In this document: positions 10,833 through 23,500 of the stretch, piece after piece | Position numbering within the stretch: position 1 is the stretch's first letter | How the letters are laid out: each line of letters opens with the position of its first letter | NCBI GenBank assembly: GCA_037893225.1 | Contig: JAZGUH010000282.1 | Location: forward strand, 620,001 to 684,000 | From: Hippasteria phrygiana | Lineage: Eukaryota > Echinodermata > Asteroidea > Valvatida > Goniasteridae | Length of the DNA: 64,000 nt | Reading direction: 5' to 3' | Notes under the pieces: generated by a model | Databases searched by the model: none | Told to the model about the DNA's origin: nothing | Seen by the model: only the letters and a program-made list of their open reading frames with translations | Position numbers and translations under genes: made by a program

Positions 10833-12222
10833 TCATACCCTAGGGAATTTGACAGGCATGGAGCAATAAATAGAAGGTAATATGCACACAGATGTTGGCC
10901 GGAAAGAAAATAAACATTGCGAGGTTTGAATTTTCTCCACTAGTTTTAACTCTAAGAAGCCGCCGATAATTGCAACATGTAGCGCCAGATCTAAGCTATC
11001 CATACATGTCAAAATTACTGAATTTGGTTGATATTTCATGCAATTATGAATGAGTAAAGCAAGTCCATACCCCAGGGAATTTGACAGGCATGGAGCAATA
11101 AATAGACGGTAACATGTACACAGATGTTGGCCGGAAAGAAAATAAACATTGCGAGGTTTGAATTTTCTCCACAAGTTTTAACTCTAGGAAGCCGCCGATG
11201 ATTGCAACATGTAGCGCCAGATCTAAGCTATCCATACATGTCAAAATTACTGAATTTGGTTGATATTTCATGCAATTATGAATGAGTAAAGCAAGTCCAT
11301 ACCCCAGGGAATTTGACAGGCATGGAGCAATAAATAGACGGTAACATGTACACAGATGTTGGCCGGAAAGAAAATAAACATTGCGAGGTTTGAATTTTCT
11401 CCACAAGTTTTAACTCTAGGAAGCCGCCGATGATTGCAACATGTAGCGCCAGATCTAAGCTATCCATACATGTCAAAATTGCTGTATTTGGTTTATACTT
11501 CATGCAATTATGAATGAGTAAAGCAAGTCATACCCTAGGGAATTTGACAGGCATGGAGCAATAAATAGAAGGTAATATGCACACAGATGTTGGCCGGAAA
11601 GAAAATAAACATTGCGAGGTTTGAATTTTCTCCACTAGTTTTAACTCTAAGAAGCCGCCGATAATTGCAACATGTAGCGCCAGATCTAAGCTATCCATAC
11701 ATGTCAAAATTACTGAATTTGGTTGATATTTCATGCAATTATGAATGAGTAAAGCAAGTCCATACCCCAGGGAATTTGACAGGCATGGAGCAATAAATAG
11801 ACGGTAACATGTACACAGATGTTGGCCGGAAAGAAAATAAACATTGCGAGGTTTGAATTTTCTCCACAAGTTTTAACTCTAGGAAGCCGCCGATGATTGC
11901 AACATGTAGCGCCAGATCTAAGCTATCCATACATGTCAAAATTACTGAATTTGGTTGATATTTCATGCAATTATGAATGAGTAAAGCAAGTCCATACCCC
12001 AGGGAATTTGACAGGCATGGAGCAATAAATAGACGGTAACATGTACACAGATGTTGGCCGGAAAGAAAATAAACATTGCGAGGTTTGAATTTTCTCCACA
12101 AGTTTTAACTCTAGGAAGCCGCCGATGATTGCAACATGTAGCGCCAGATCTAAGCTATCCATACATGTCAAAATTACTGTATTTGGTTGATATTTCATGC
12201 AATTATGAATGAGTAAAGCAAG
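10833..12222 (+). repeat. 3-unit tandem duplication (2 x 695 bp, b c c)
   Basis: Units at 10833 b, 11064 c and 11296 c/a hybrid are followed by 11528 b, 11759 c and 11991 c. The offset is 695 bp (3 x 231 + 2). The second set matches 5048-5742 at an offset of 6480 bp. Unit 11296 has a c-type front (tagacgg, aacatgtac) and an a-type tail (attgc, ggtttat). Confidence 0.88.
11296..11527 (+). repeat. Hybrid unit c/a
   Basis: The first part matches type c (tccata, tagacgg, aacatgtac). The last 50 bases match type a (attgc at unit 185, ctgtatt, ggtttat). The next unit is type b, as expected after a. Types a and c agree at sites 71 to 136, so the switch lies between unit sites 53 and 185. A private ggtttatac occurs near the end. 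An unequal crossover or conversion that fused c to a and removed one unit explains it. Confidence 0.85.
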
Positions 12223-14072
12223 TCATACCCCAGGGAATTTGACAGGCATGGAGCAATAAATAGAAGGTAATATGCACACAGATGTTGGCCGGGAAGAAAA
12301 TAAACATTGCGAGGTTTGAATTTTCTCCACAAGTGTTAACTCTAAGAAGCCGCCGATGATTGCAACATGTAGCGCCAGATCTAAGCTATCCATACATGTC
12401 AAAATTACTGAATTTGGTTGATATTTCATGCAATTATGAATGAGTAAAGCAAGTCATACCCCAGGGAATTTGACAGGCATGGAGCAATAAATAGAAGGTA
12501 ATATGCACACAGATGTTGGCCGGAAAGAAAATAAACATTGCGAGGTTTGAATTTTCTCCACAAGTTTTAACTCAAGGAAGCCGCCGATGATTGCAACATG
12601 TAGCGCCAGATCTAAGCTATCCATACATGTCAAAATTACTGTATTTGGTTTATATTTCATGCAATTATGAATGAGTAAAGCAAGTCATACCCTAGGGAAT
12701 TTGACAGGCATGGAGCAATAAATAGAAGGTAATATGCACACAGATGTTGGCCGGAAAGAAAATAAACATTGCGAGGTTTGAATTTTCTCCACAAGTGTTA
12801 ACTCTAAGAAGCCGCCGATAATTGCAACATGTAGCGCCAGATCTAAGCTATCCATACATGTCAAAATTACTGTATTTGGTTGATATTTCATGCAATTATG
12901 AATGAGTAAAGCAAGTCATACCCCAGGGAATTTGACAGGCATGGAGCAATAAATAGAAGGTAATATGCACACAGATGTTGGCCGGGAAGAAAATAAACAT
13001 TGCGAGGTTTGTATTTTCTCCACAAGTTTTAACTCTAAGAAGCCGCCGATAATTGCAACATGTAGCGCCAGATCTAAGCTATCCATACATGTCAAAATTA
13101 CTGAATTTGGTTGATATTTCATGCAATTATGAATGAGTAGAGCAAGTCCATACCCCAGGGAATTTGACAGGCATGGAGCAATAAATAAGAGGTAATCTGC
13201 ACACAGATGGTGGCCGGGAAGAAAATAAACATTGCGAGGTTTGAATTTTCTCCACAAGTGTTAACTCTAAGAAGCCGCCGATAATTGCAACATGTAGCGC
13301 CAGATCTAAGCTATCCATACATGTCAAAATTACTGAATTTGGTTGATATTTCATGCAATTATGCATGAGTAAAGCAAGTCATACCCCAGGGAATTTGACA
13401 GACATGGAGCAATAAATAGAAGGTAATATGCACACAGATGTTGGCCGGAAAGAAAATAAACATTGCGAGGTTTGTATTTTCTCCACAAGTTTTAACTCTA
13501 GGAAGCCGCCGATGATTGCAACATGTAGCGCCAGATCTAAGCTATCCATACATGTCAAAATTGCTGTATTTGGTTTATATTTCATGCAATTATGAATGAG
13601 TAAAGCAAGTCATACCCTAGGGAATTTGACATGCATGGAGCAATAAATAGAAGGTAATATGCACACAGATGTTGGCCGGAAAGAAAATAAACATTGCGAG
13701 GTTTGAATTTTCTCCCCAAGTGTTAACTCTAAGAAGCCGCCGATAATTGCAACATGTAGCGCCAGATCTAAGCTATCCATACATGTCAAAATTACTGAAT
13801 TTGGTTGATATTTCATGCAATTATGAATGAGTAAAGCAAGTCCATACCCCAGGGAATTTGACATGCATGGAGCAATAAATAGACGGTAACATGTACACAG
13901 ATGTTGGCCGGAAAGAAAATATACATTGCGAGGTTTGAATTTTCTCCACAAGTGTTAACTCTAAGAAGCCGCCGATAATTGCAACATGTAGCGCCAGATC
14001 TAAGCTATCCATACATGTCAAAATTACTGTATTTGGTTGATATTTCATGCAATTATGAATGAGTAAAGCAAG
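12223..14072 (+). repeat. 8-unit copy of 5743-7592 (offset 6480)
   Basis: Unit order d e f g h a b2 c matches 5743-7592. Rare markers are shared, including tttgtatt in two units and the atgcatgag tail. The only difference I noticed is at 6055, where ataagcattg replaces ataaacattg (12535). Such near identity over 1.85 kb, 6.5 kb apart, implies a recent segmental duplication inside the array. Confidence 0.9.
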
Positions 14073-15460
14073 TCATACCCTAGGGAATTTGACAGGCATG
14101 GAGCAATAAATAGAAGGTAATATGCACACAGATGTTGGCCGGAAAGAAAATAAACATTGCGAGGTTTGAATTTTCTCCACAAGTGTTAACTCTAAGAAGC
14201 CGCCGATAATTGCAACATGTAGCGCCAGATCTAAGCTATCCATACATGTCAAAATTACTGTATTTGGTTGATATTTCATGCAATTATGAATGAGTAAAGC
14301 AAGTCATACCCCAGGGAATTTGACAGGCATGGAGCAATAAATAGAAGGTAATATGCACACAGATGTTGGCCGGGAAGAAAATAAACATTGCGAGGTTTGT
14401 ATTTTCTCCACAAGTTTTAACTCTAAGAAGCCGCCGATAATTGCAACATGTAGCGCCAGATCTAAGCTATCCATACATGTCAAAATTACTGAATTTGGTT
14501 GATATTTCATGCAATTATGAATGAGTAGAGCAAGTCCATACCCCAGGGAATTTGACAGGCATGGAGCAATAAATAAGAGGTAATCTGCACACAGATGGTG
14601 GCCGGGAAGAAAATAAACATTGCGAGGTTTGAATTTTCTCCACAAGTGTTAACTCTAAGAAGCCGCCGATAATTGCAACATGTAGCGCCAGATCTAAGCT
14701 ATCCATACATGTCAAAATTACTGAATTTGGTTGATATTTCATGCAATTATGCATGAGTAAAGCAAGTCATACCCCAGGGAATTTGACAGACATGGAGCAA
14801 TAAATAGAAGGTAATATGCACACAGATGTTGGCCGGAAAGAAAATAAACATTGCGAGGTTTGTATTTTCTCCACAAGTTTTAACTCTAGGAAGCCGCCGA
14901 TGATTGCAACATGTAGCGCCAGATCTAAGCTATCCATACATGTCAAAATTGCTGTATTTGGTTTATATTTCATGCAATTATGAATGAGTAAAGCAAGTCA
15001 TACCCTAGGGAATTTGACATGCATGGAGCAATAAATAGAAGGTAATATGCACACAGATGTTGGCCGGAAAGAAAATAAACATTGCGAGGTTTGAATTTTC
15101 TCCCCAAGTGTTAACTCTAAGAAGCCGCCGATAATTGCAACATGTAGCGCCAGATCTAAGCTATCCATACATGTCAAAATTACTGAATTTGGTTGATATT
15201 TCATGCAATTATGAATGAGTAAAGCAAGTCCATACCCCAGGGAATTTGACATGCATGGAGCAATAAATAGACGGTAACATGTACACAGATGTTGGCCGGA
15301 AAGAAAATATACATTGCGAGGTTTGAATTTTCTCCACAAGTGTTAACTCTAAGAAGCCGCCGATAATTGCAACATGTAGCGCCAGATCTAAGCTATCCAT
15401 ACATGTCAAAATTACTGTATTTGGTTGATATTTCATGCAATTATGAATGAGTAAAGCAAG
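14073..15460 (+). repeat. 6-unit tandem duplication of 12685-14072 (1388 bp)
   Basis: Units f g h a b2 c start at 14073, 14304, 14535, 14767, 14998 and 15229 and repeat 12685-14072 at an offset of 1388 bp. This block is what interrupts the 5743-8981 order in its second copy: the offset is 6480 bp before it and 7868 bp after it, a difference of exactly 1388. Confidence 0.9.
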
Positions 15461-16849
15461 TCATACCCCAGGGAATTTGACAGGCATGGAGCAATAAATA
15501 GAAGGTAATATGCACACAGATGTTGGCCGGGAAGAAAATAAACATTGCGAGGTTTGAATTTTCTCCACAAGTGTTAACTCTAAGAAGTCGCCGATAATTG
15601 CAACATGTAGCGCCAGATCTAAGCTATCCATACATGTCAAAATTACTGAATTTGGTTGATATTTCATGCAATTATGAATGAGTAAAGCAAGTCCATACCC
15701 CAGGGAATTTGACATGCATGGAGCAATAAATAGACGGTAACATGTACACAGATGTTGGCCGGAAAGAAAATAAACATTGCGAGGTTTGAATTTTCTCCAC
15801 AAGTTTTAACTCTAGGAAGCCGCCGATGATTGCAACATGTAGCGCCATATCTAAGCTATCCATACATGTCAAAATTACTGTTTTTGGGTGATATTTCATG
15901 CAATTATGAATGAGTAAAGCAAGTCATACCCCAGGGAATTTGACAGGCATGGAGCAATAAATAGAAGGTAATATGCACACAGATGTTGGCCGGGAAGAAA
16001 ATAAACATTGCGAGGTTTGAATTTTCTCCACAAGTTTTAACTCTAGGAAGCCGCCGATGATTGCAACATGTAGCGCCAGATCTAAGCTATCCATACATGT
16101 CAACATTACTGTATTTGGTTGATATTTCATGCAATTATGAATGAGTAAAGCAAGTCATACCCCAGGGAATTTGACAGGCATGGAGCAATAAATAGAAGGT
16201 AATATGCACACAGATGTTGGCCGGGAAGAAAATAAACATTGCGAGGTTTGAATTTTCTCCACAAGTGTTAACTCTAAGAAGCCGCCGATAATTGCAACAT
16301 GTAGCGCCAGATCTAAGCTATCCATACATGTCAAAATTACTGAATTTGGTTGATATTTCATGCAATTATGAATGAGTAAAGCAAGTCCATACCCCATGGA
16401 ATTTGACAGGCATGGAGCAATAAATAAAAGGTAATCTGCACACAGATGGTGGCCGGGAAGAAAATAAACATTGCGAGGTTTGAATTTTCTCCGCAAGTTT
16501 TAACTCTAGGAAGCCGCCGATAATTGCAACATGTAGCGCCAGATCTAAGCTATCCATACATGTCAAAATTACTGTATTTGGTTTATATTGCATGCAATTA
16601 TGAATGAGTAAAGCAAGTCCATACCCCAGGGAATTTGACATGCATGGAGCAATAAATAGACGGTAACATGTACACAGATGTTGGCCGGAAAGAAAATATA
16701 CATTGCGAGGTTTGAATTTTCTCCACAAGTTTTAACTCTAGGAAGCCGCCGATGATTGCAACATGTAGCGCCAGATCTAAGCTATCCATACATGTCAAAA
16801 TTACTGTATTTGGTTGATATTTCATGCAATTATGAATGAGTAAAGCAAG
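15461..16849 (+). repeat. 6-unit copy of 7593-8981 (offset 7868)
   Basis: Units at 15461 (gtcgcc), 15692 (gccatatc, ctgtttttggg), 15924 i, 16155 j, 16386 k and 16618 l follow the same order as 7593-8981. Three of the six are 232 bp, giving 1389 bp. The block is followed by two more versions of itself, at 16850 and 18702. Confidence 0.9.
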
Positions 16850-18701
16850 TCATACCCCAGGGAATTTGACAGGCATGGAGCAATAAATAGAAGGTAATAT
16901 GCACACAGATGTTGGCCGGGAAGAAAATAAACATTGCGAGGTTTGAATTTTCTCCACAAGTGTTAACTCTAAGAAGTCGCCGATAATTGCAACATGTAGC
17001 GCCAGATCTAAGCTATCCATACATGTCAAAATTACTGAATTTGGTTGATATTTCATGCAATTATGAATGAGTAAAGCAAGTCCATACCCCAGGGAATTTG
17101 ACATGCATGGAGCAATAAATAGACGGTAACATGTACACAGATGTTGGCCGGAAAGAAAATAAACATTGCGAGGTTTGAATTTTCTCCACAAGTTTTAACT
17201 CTAGGAAGCCGCCGATGATTGCAACATGTAGCGCCATATCTAAGCTATCCATACATGTCAAAATTACTGTTTTTGGGTGATATTTCATGCAATTATGAAT
17301 GAGTAAAGCAAGTCATACCCCAGGGAATTTGACAGGCATGGAGCAATAAATAGAAGGTAATATGCACACAGATGTTGGCCGGGAAGAAAATAAACATTGC
17401 GAGGTTTGAATTTTCTCCACAAGTGTTAACTCTAAGAAGCCGCCGATAATTGCAACATGTAGCGCCAGATCTAAGCTATCCATACATGTCAAAATTACTG
17501 AATTTGGTTGATATTTCATGCAATTATGAATGAGTAAAGCAAGTCCATACCCCAGGGAAATTGACATGCATGGAGCAATAAATAGACGGTAACATGTACA
17601 CAGATGTTGGCCGGAAAGAAAATAAACATTGCGAGGTTTGAATTTTCTCCACAAGTTTTAAATCTAGGAAGCCGCCGATGATTGCAACATGTAGCGCCAG
17701 ATCTAAGCTATCCATACATGTCAACATTACTGTATTTGGTTGATATTTCATGCAATTATGAATGAGTAAAGCAAGTCATACCCCAGGGAATTTGACAGGC
17801 ATGGAGCAATAAATAGAAGGTAATATGCACACAGATGTTGGCCGGGAAGAAAATAAACATTGCGAGGTTTGAATTTTCTCCACAAGTTTTAACTCTAGGA
17901 AGCCGCCGATGATTGCAACATGTAGCGCCAGATCTAAGCTATCCATACATGTCAACATTACTGTATTTGGTTGATATTTCATGCAATTATGAATGAGTAA
18001 AGCAAGTCATACCCCAGGGAATTTGACAGGCATGGAGCAATAAATAGAAGGTAATATGCACACAGATGTTGGCCGGGAAGAAAATAAACATTGCGAGGTT
18101 TGAATTTTCTCCACAAGTGTTAACTCTAAGAAGCCGCCGATAATTGCAACATGTAGCGCCAGATCTAAGCTATCCATACATGTCAAAATTACTGAATTTG
18201 GTTGATATTTCATGCAATTATGAATGAGTAAAGCAAGTCCATACCCCATGGAATTTGACAGGCATGGAGCAATAAATAAAAGGTAATCTGCACACAGATG
18301 GTGGCCGGGAAGAAAATAAACATTGCGAGGTTTGAATTTTCTCCGCAAGTTTTAACTCTAGGAAGCCGCCGATAATTGCAACATGTAGCGCCAGATCTAA
18401 GCTATCCATACATGTCAAAATTACTGTATTTGGTTTATATTGCATGCAATTATGAATGAGTAAAGCAAGTCCATACCCCAGGGAATTTGACATGCATGGA
18501 GCAATAAATAGACGGTAACATGTACACAGATGTTGGCCGGAAAGAAAATATACATTGCGAGGTTTGAATTTTCTCCACAAGTTTTAACTCTAGGAAGCCG
18601 CCGATGATTGCAACATGTAGCGCCAGATCTAAGCTATCCATACATGTCAAAATTACTGTATTTGGTTGATATTTCATGCAATTATGAATGAGTAAAGCAA
18701 G
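16850..18701 (+). repeat. 8-unit version of the 15461 block with two added units
   Basis: Units at 16850, 17081, 17313 m, 17544 n, 17776 i, 18007 j, 18238 k and 18470 l make 1852 bp. This equals the six-unit block at 15461 plus m and n inserted after the second unit. Type n is 232 bp with gggaaattgac, acatgcatgg, taaatctagg and caacatt. The partial copy at 18702 begins with the same four units. Confidence 0.9.
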
Positions 18702-19627
18702 TCATACCCCAGGGAATTTGACAGGCATGGAGCAATAAATAGAAGGTAATATGCACACAGATGTTGGCCGGGAAGAAAATAAACATTGCGAGGTTTGAAT
18801 TTTCTCCACAAGTGTTAACTCTAAGAAGTCGCCGATAATTGCAACATGTAGCGCCAGATCTAAGCTATCCATACATGTCAAAATTACTGAATTTGGTTGA
18901 TATTTCATGCAATTATGAATGAGTAAAGCAAGTCCATACCCCAGGGAATTTGACATGCATGGAGCAATAAATAGACGGTAACATGTACACAGATGTTGGC
19001 CGGAAAGAAAATAAACATTGCGAGGTTTGAATTTTCTCCACAAGTTTTAACTCTAGGAAGCCGCCGATGATTGCAACATGTAGCGCCATATCTAAGCTAT
19101 CCATACATGTCAAAATTACTGTTTTTGGGTGATATTTCATGCAATTATGAATGAGTAAAGCAAGTCATACCCCAGGGAATTTGACAGGCATGGAGCAATA
19201 AATAGAAGGTAATATGCACACAGATGTTGGCCGGGAAGAAAATAAACATTGCGAGGTTTGAATTTTCTCCACAAGTGTTAACTCTAAGAAGCCGCCGATG
19301 ATTGCAACATGTAGCGCCAGATCTAAGCTATCCATACATGTCAAAATTACTGAATTTGGTTGATATTTCATGCAATTATGAATGAGTAAAGCAAGTCCAT
19401 ACCCCAGGGAAATTGACATGCATGGAGCAATAAATAGACGGTAACATGTACACAGATGTTGGCCGGGAAGAAAATAAACATTGCGAGGTTTGAATTTTCT
19501 CCACAAGTTTTAAATCTAGGAAGCCGCCGATGATTGCAACATGTAGCGCCAGATCTAAGCTATCCATACATGTCAACATTACTGTATTTGGTTGATATTT
19601 CATGCAATTATGAATGAGTAAAGCAAG
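18702..19627 (+). repeat. 4-unit partial copy (first half of 16850 block)
   Basis: Units at 18702, 18933, 19165 m and 19396 n repeat 16850-17775 at an offset of 1852 bp. Type m here has gatgatt rather than gataatt, and n has gggaag rather than ggaaag, so both carry small later changes. The block then joins an e-f pair instead of continuing with i. Confidence 0.88.
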
Positions 19628-20551
19628 TCATACCCCAGGGAATTTGACAGGCATGGAGCAATAAATAGAAGGTAATATGCACACAGATGTTGGCCGGGAA
19701 GAAAATAAACATTGCGAGGTTTGAATTTTCTCCACAAGTTTTAACTCAAGGAAGCCGCCGATGATTGCAACATGTAGCGCCAGATCTAAGCTATCCATAC
19801 ATGTCAAAATTACTGTATTTGGTTTATATTTCATGCAATTATGAATGAGTAAAGCAAGTCATACCCTAGGGAATTTGACAGGCATGGAGCAATAAATAGA
19901 AGGTAATATGCACACAGATGTTGGCCGGAAAGAAAATAAACATTGCGAGGTTTGAATTTTCTCCACAAGTGTTAACTCTAAGAAGCCGCCGATAATTGCA
20001 ACATGTAGCGCCAGATCTAAGCTATCCATACATGTCAAAATTACTGTATTTGGTTGATATTTCATGCAATTATGAATGAGTAAAGCAAGTCATACCCCAG
20101 GGAATTTGACAGGCATGGAGCAATAAATAGAAGGTAATATGCACACAGATGTTGGCCGGAAAGAAAATAAACATTGCGAGGTTTGAATTTTCTCCACAAG
20201 TTTTAACTCAAGGAAGCCGCCGATGATTGCAACATGTAGCGCCAGATCTAAGCTATCCATACATGTCAAAATTACTGTATTTGGTTTATATTTCATGCAA
20301 TTATGAATGAGTAAAGCAAGTCATACCCTAGGGAATTTGACAGGCATGGAGCAATAAATAGAAGGTAATATGCACACAGATGTTGGCCGGAAAGAAAATA
20401 AACATTGCGAGGTTTGAATTTTCTCCACAAGTGTTAACTCTAAGAAGCCGCCGATAATTGCAACATGTAGCGCCAGATATAAGCTATCCATACATGTCAA
20501 AATTACTGTATTTGGTTGATATTTCATGCAATTATGAATGAGTAAAGCAAG
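19628..20551 (+). repeat. 2-unit tandem duplication (e f e f)
   Basis: Units 19628 e, 19859 f, 20090 e and 20321 f form two 462-bp dimers. The first e has gggaag where the second has ggaaag. Unit 20321 has a private change at 20479 (agatat) that destroys the BglII site. These dimers are the shortest multi-unit repeats in the window. Confidence 0.88.
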
Positions 20552-23500
20552 TCATACCCCAGGGAATTTGACAGGCATGGAGCAATAAATAGAAGGTAAT
20601 ATGCACACAGATGTTGGCCGGGAAGAAAATAAACATTGCGAGGTTTGAATTTTCTCCACAAGTTTTAACTCTAAGAAGCCGCCGATAATTGCAACATGTA
20701 GCGCCAGATCTAAGCTATCCATACATGTCAAAATTACTGAATTTGGTTAATATTTCATGCAATTATGAATGAGTAGAGCAAGTCCATACCCCAGGGAATT
20801 TGACAGGCATGGAGCAATAAATAAGAGGTAATCTGCACACAGATGGTGGCCGGGAAGAAAATAAACATTGCGAGGTTTGAATTTTCTCCACAAGTGTTAA
20901 CTCTAAGAAGCCGCCGATAATTGCAACATGTAGCGCCAGATCTAAGCTATCCATACATGTCAAAATTACTGAATTTGGTTGATATTTCATGCAATTATGA
21001 ATGAGTAAAGCAAGTCATACCCCAGGGAATTTGACAGGCATGGAGCAATAAATAGAAGGTAATATGCACACAGATGTTGGCCGGAAAGAAAATAAACATT
21101 GCGAGGTTTGAATTTTCTCCACAAGTTTTAACTCTAGGAAGCCGCCGATGATTGCAACATGTAGCGCCAGATCTAAGCTATCCATACATGTCAAAATTGC
21201 TGTATTTGGTTTATATTTCATGCAATTATGAATGAGTAAAGCAAGTCATACCCTAGGGAATTTGACATGCATGGAGCAATAAATAGAAGGTAATATGCAC
21301 ACAGATGTTGGCCGGAAAGAAAATAAACATTGCGAGGTTTGAATTTTCTCCACAAGTTTTAACTCAAGGAAGCCGCCGATGATTGCAACATGTAGCGCCA
21401 GATCTAAGCTATCCATACATGTCAAAATTACTGTATTTGGTTTATATTTCATGCAATTATGAATGAGTAAAGCAAGTCATACCCTAGGGAATTTGACAGG
21501 CATGGAGCAATAAATAGAAGGTAATATGCACACAGATGTTGGCCGGAAAGAAAATAAACATTGCGAGGTTTGAATTTTCTCCACAAGTGTTAACTCTAAG
21601 AAGCCGCCGATAATTGCAACATGTAGCGCCAGATCTAAGCTATCCATACATGTCAAAATTACTGTATTTGGTTGATATTTCATGCAATTATGAATGAGTA
21701 AAGCAAGTCATACCCCAGGGAATTTGACAGGCATGGAGCAATAAATAGAAGGTAATATGCACACAGATGTTGGCCGGGAAGAAAATAAACATTGCGAGGT
21801 TTGAATTTTCTCCACAAGTTTTAACTCCAAGAAGCCGCCGATAATTGCAACATGTAGCGCCAGATCTAAGCTATCCATACATGTCAAAATTACTGAATTT
21901 GGTTGATATTTCATGCAATTATGAATAAGTAGAGCAAGTCCATACCCCGGGGAATTTGACAGGCATGGAGCAATAAATAAGAGGTAATCTGCACACAGAT
22001 GGTGGCCGGGAAGAAAATAAACATTGCGAGGTTTGAATTTTCTCCACAAGTGTTAACTCTAAGAAGCCGCCGATAATTGCAACATGTAGCGCCAGATCTA
22101 AGCTATCCATACATGTCAAAATTACTGAATTTGGTTGATATTTCATGCAATTATGAATGAGTAAAGCAAGTCATACCCCAGGGAATTTGACAGGCATGGA
22201 GCAATAAATAGAAGGTAATATGCACACAGATGTTGGCCGGAAAGAAAATAAACATTGCGAGGTTTGAATTTTCTCCACAAGTTTTAACTCTAGGAAGCCG
22301 CCGATGATTGCAACATGTAGCGCCAGATCTAAGCTATCCATACATGTCAAAATTGCTGTATTTGGTTTATATTTCATGCAATTATGAATGAGTAAAGCAA
22401 GTCATACCCTAGGGAATTTGACAGGCATGGAGCAATAAATAGAAGGTAATATGCACACAGATGTTGGCCGGAAAGAAAATAAACATTGCGAGGTTTGAAT
22501 TTTCTCCACAAGTGTTAACTCTAGGAAGCCGCCGATGATTGCAACATGTAGCGCCAGATCTAAGCTATCCATACATGTCAAAATTACTGTATTTGGTTTA
22601 TATTTCATGCAATTATGAATGAGTAAAGCAAGTCATACCCTAGGGAATTTGACAGGCATGGAGCAATAAATAGAAGGTAATATGCACACAGATGTTGGCC
22701 GGAAAGAAAATAAACATTGCGAGGTTTGAATTTTCTCCACAAGTGTTAACTCTAAGAAGCCGCCGATAATTGCAACATGTAGCGCCAGATCTAAGCTATC
22801 CATACATGTCAAAATTACTGTATTTGGTTGATATTTCATGCAATTATGAATGAGTAAAGCAAGTCATACCCCAGGGAATTTGACATGCATGGAGCAATAA
22901 ATAGAAGGTAATATGCACACAGATGTTGGCCGGGAAGAAAATAAACATTGCGAGGTTTGAATTTTCTCCACAAGTTTTAACTCTAAGAAGCCGCCGATAA
23001 TTGCAACATGTAGCGCCAGATCTAAGCTATCCATACATGTCAAAATTACTGTATTTGGTTGATATTTCATGCAATTATGAATGAGTAAAGCAAGTCATAC
23101 CCCAGGGAATTTGACAGGCATGGAGCAATAAATAGAAGGTAATATGCACACAGATGTTGGCCGGGAAGAAAATAAACATTGCGAGGTTTGAATTTTCTCC
23201 ACAAGTGTTAACTCTAGGAAGCCGCCGATGATTGCAACATGTAGCGCCAGATCTAAGCTATCCATACATGTCAAAATTACTGAATTTGGTTGATATTTCA
23301 TGCAATTATGAATGAGTAGAGCAAGTCCATACCCCGGGGAATTTGACAGGCATGGAGCAATAAATAAGAGGTAATCTGCACACAGATGGTGGCCGGGAAG
23401 AAAATAAACATTGCGAGGTTTGAATTTTCTCCACAAGTGTTAACTCTAAGAAGCCGCCGATAATTGCAACATGTAGCGCCAGATCTAAGCTATCCATACA

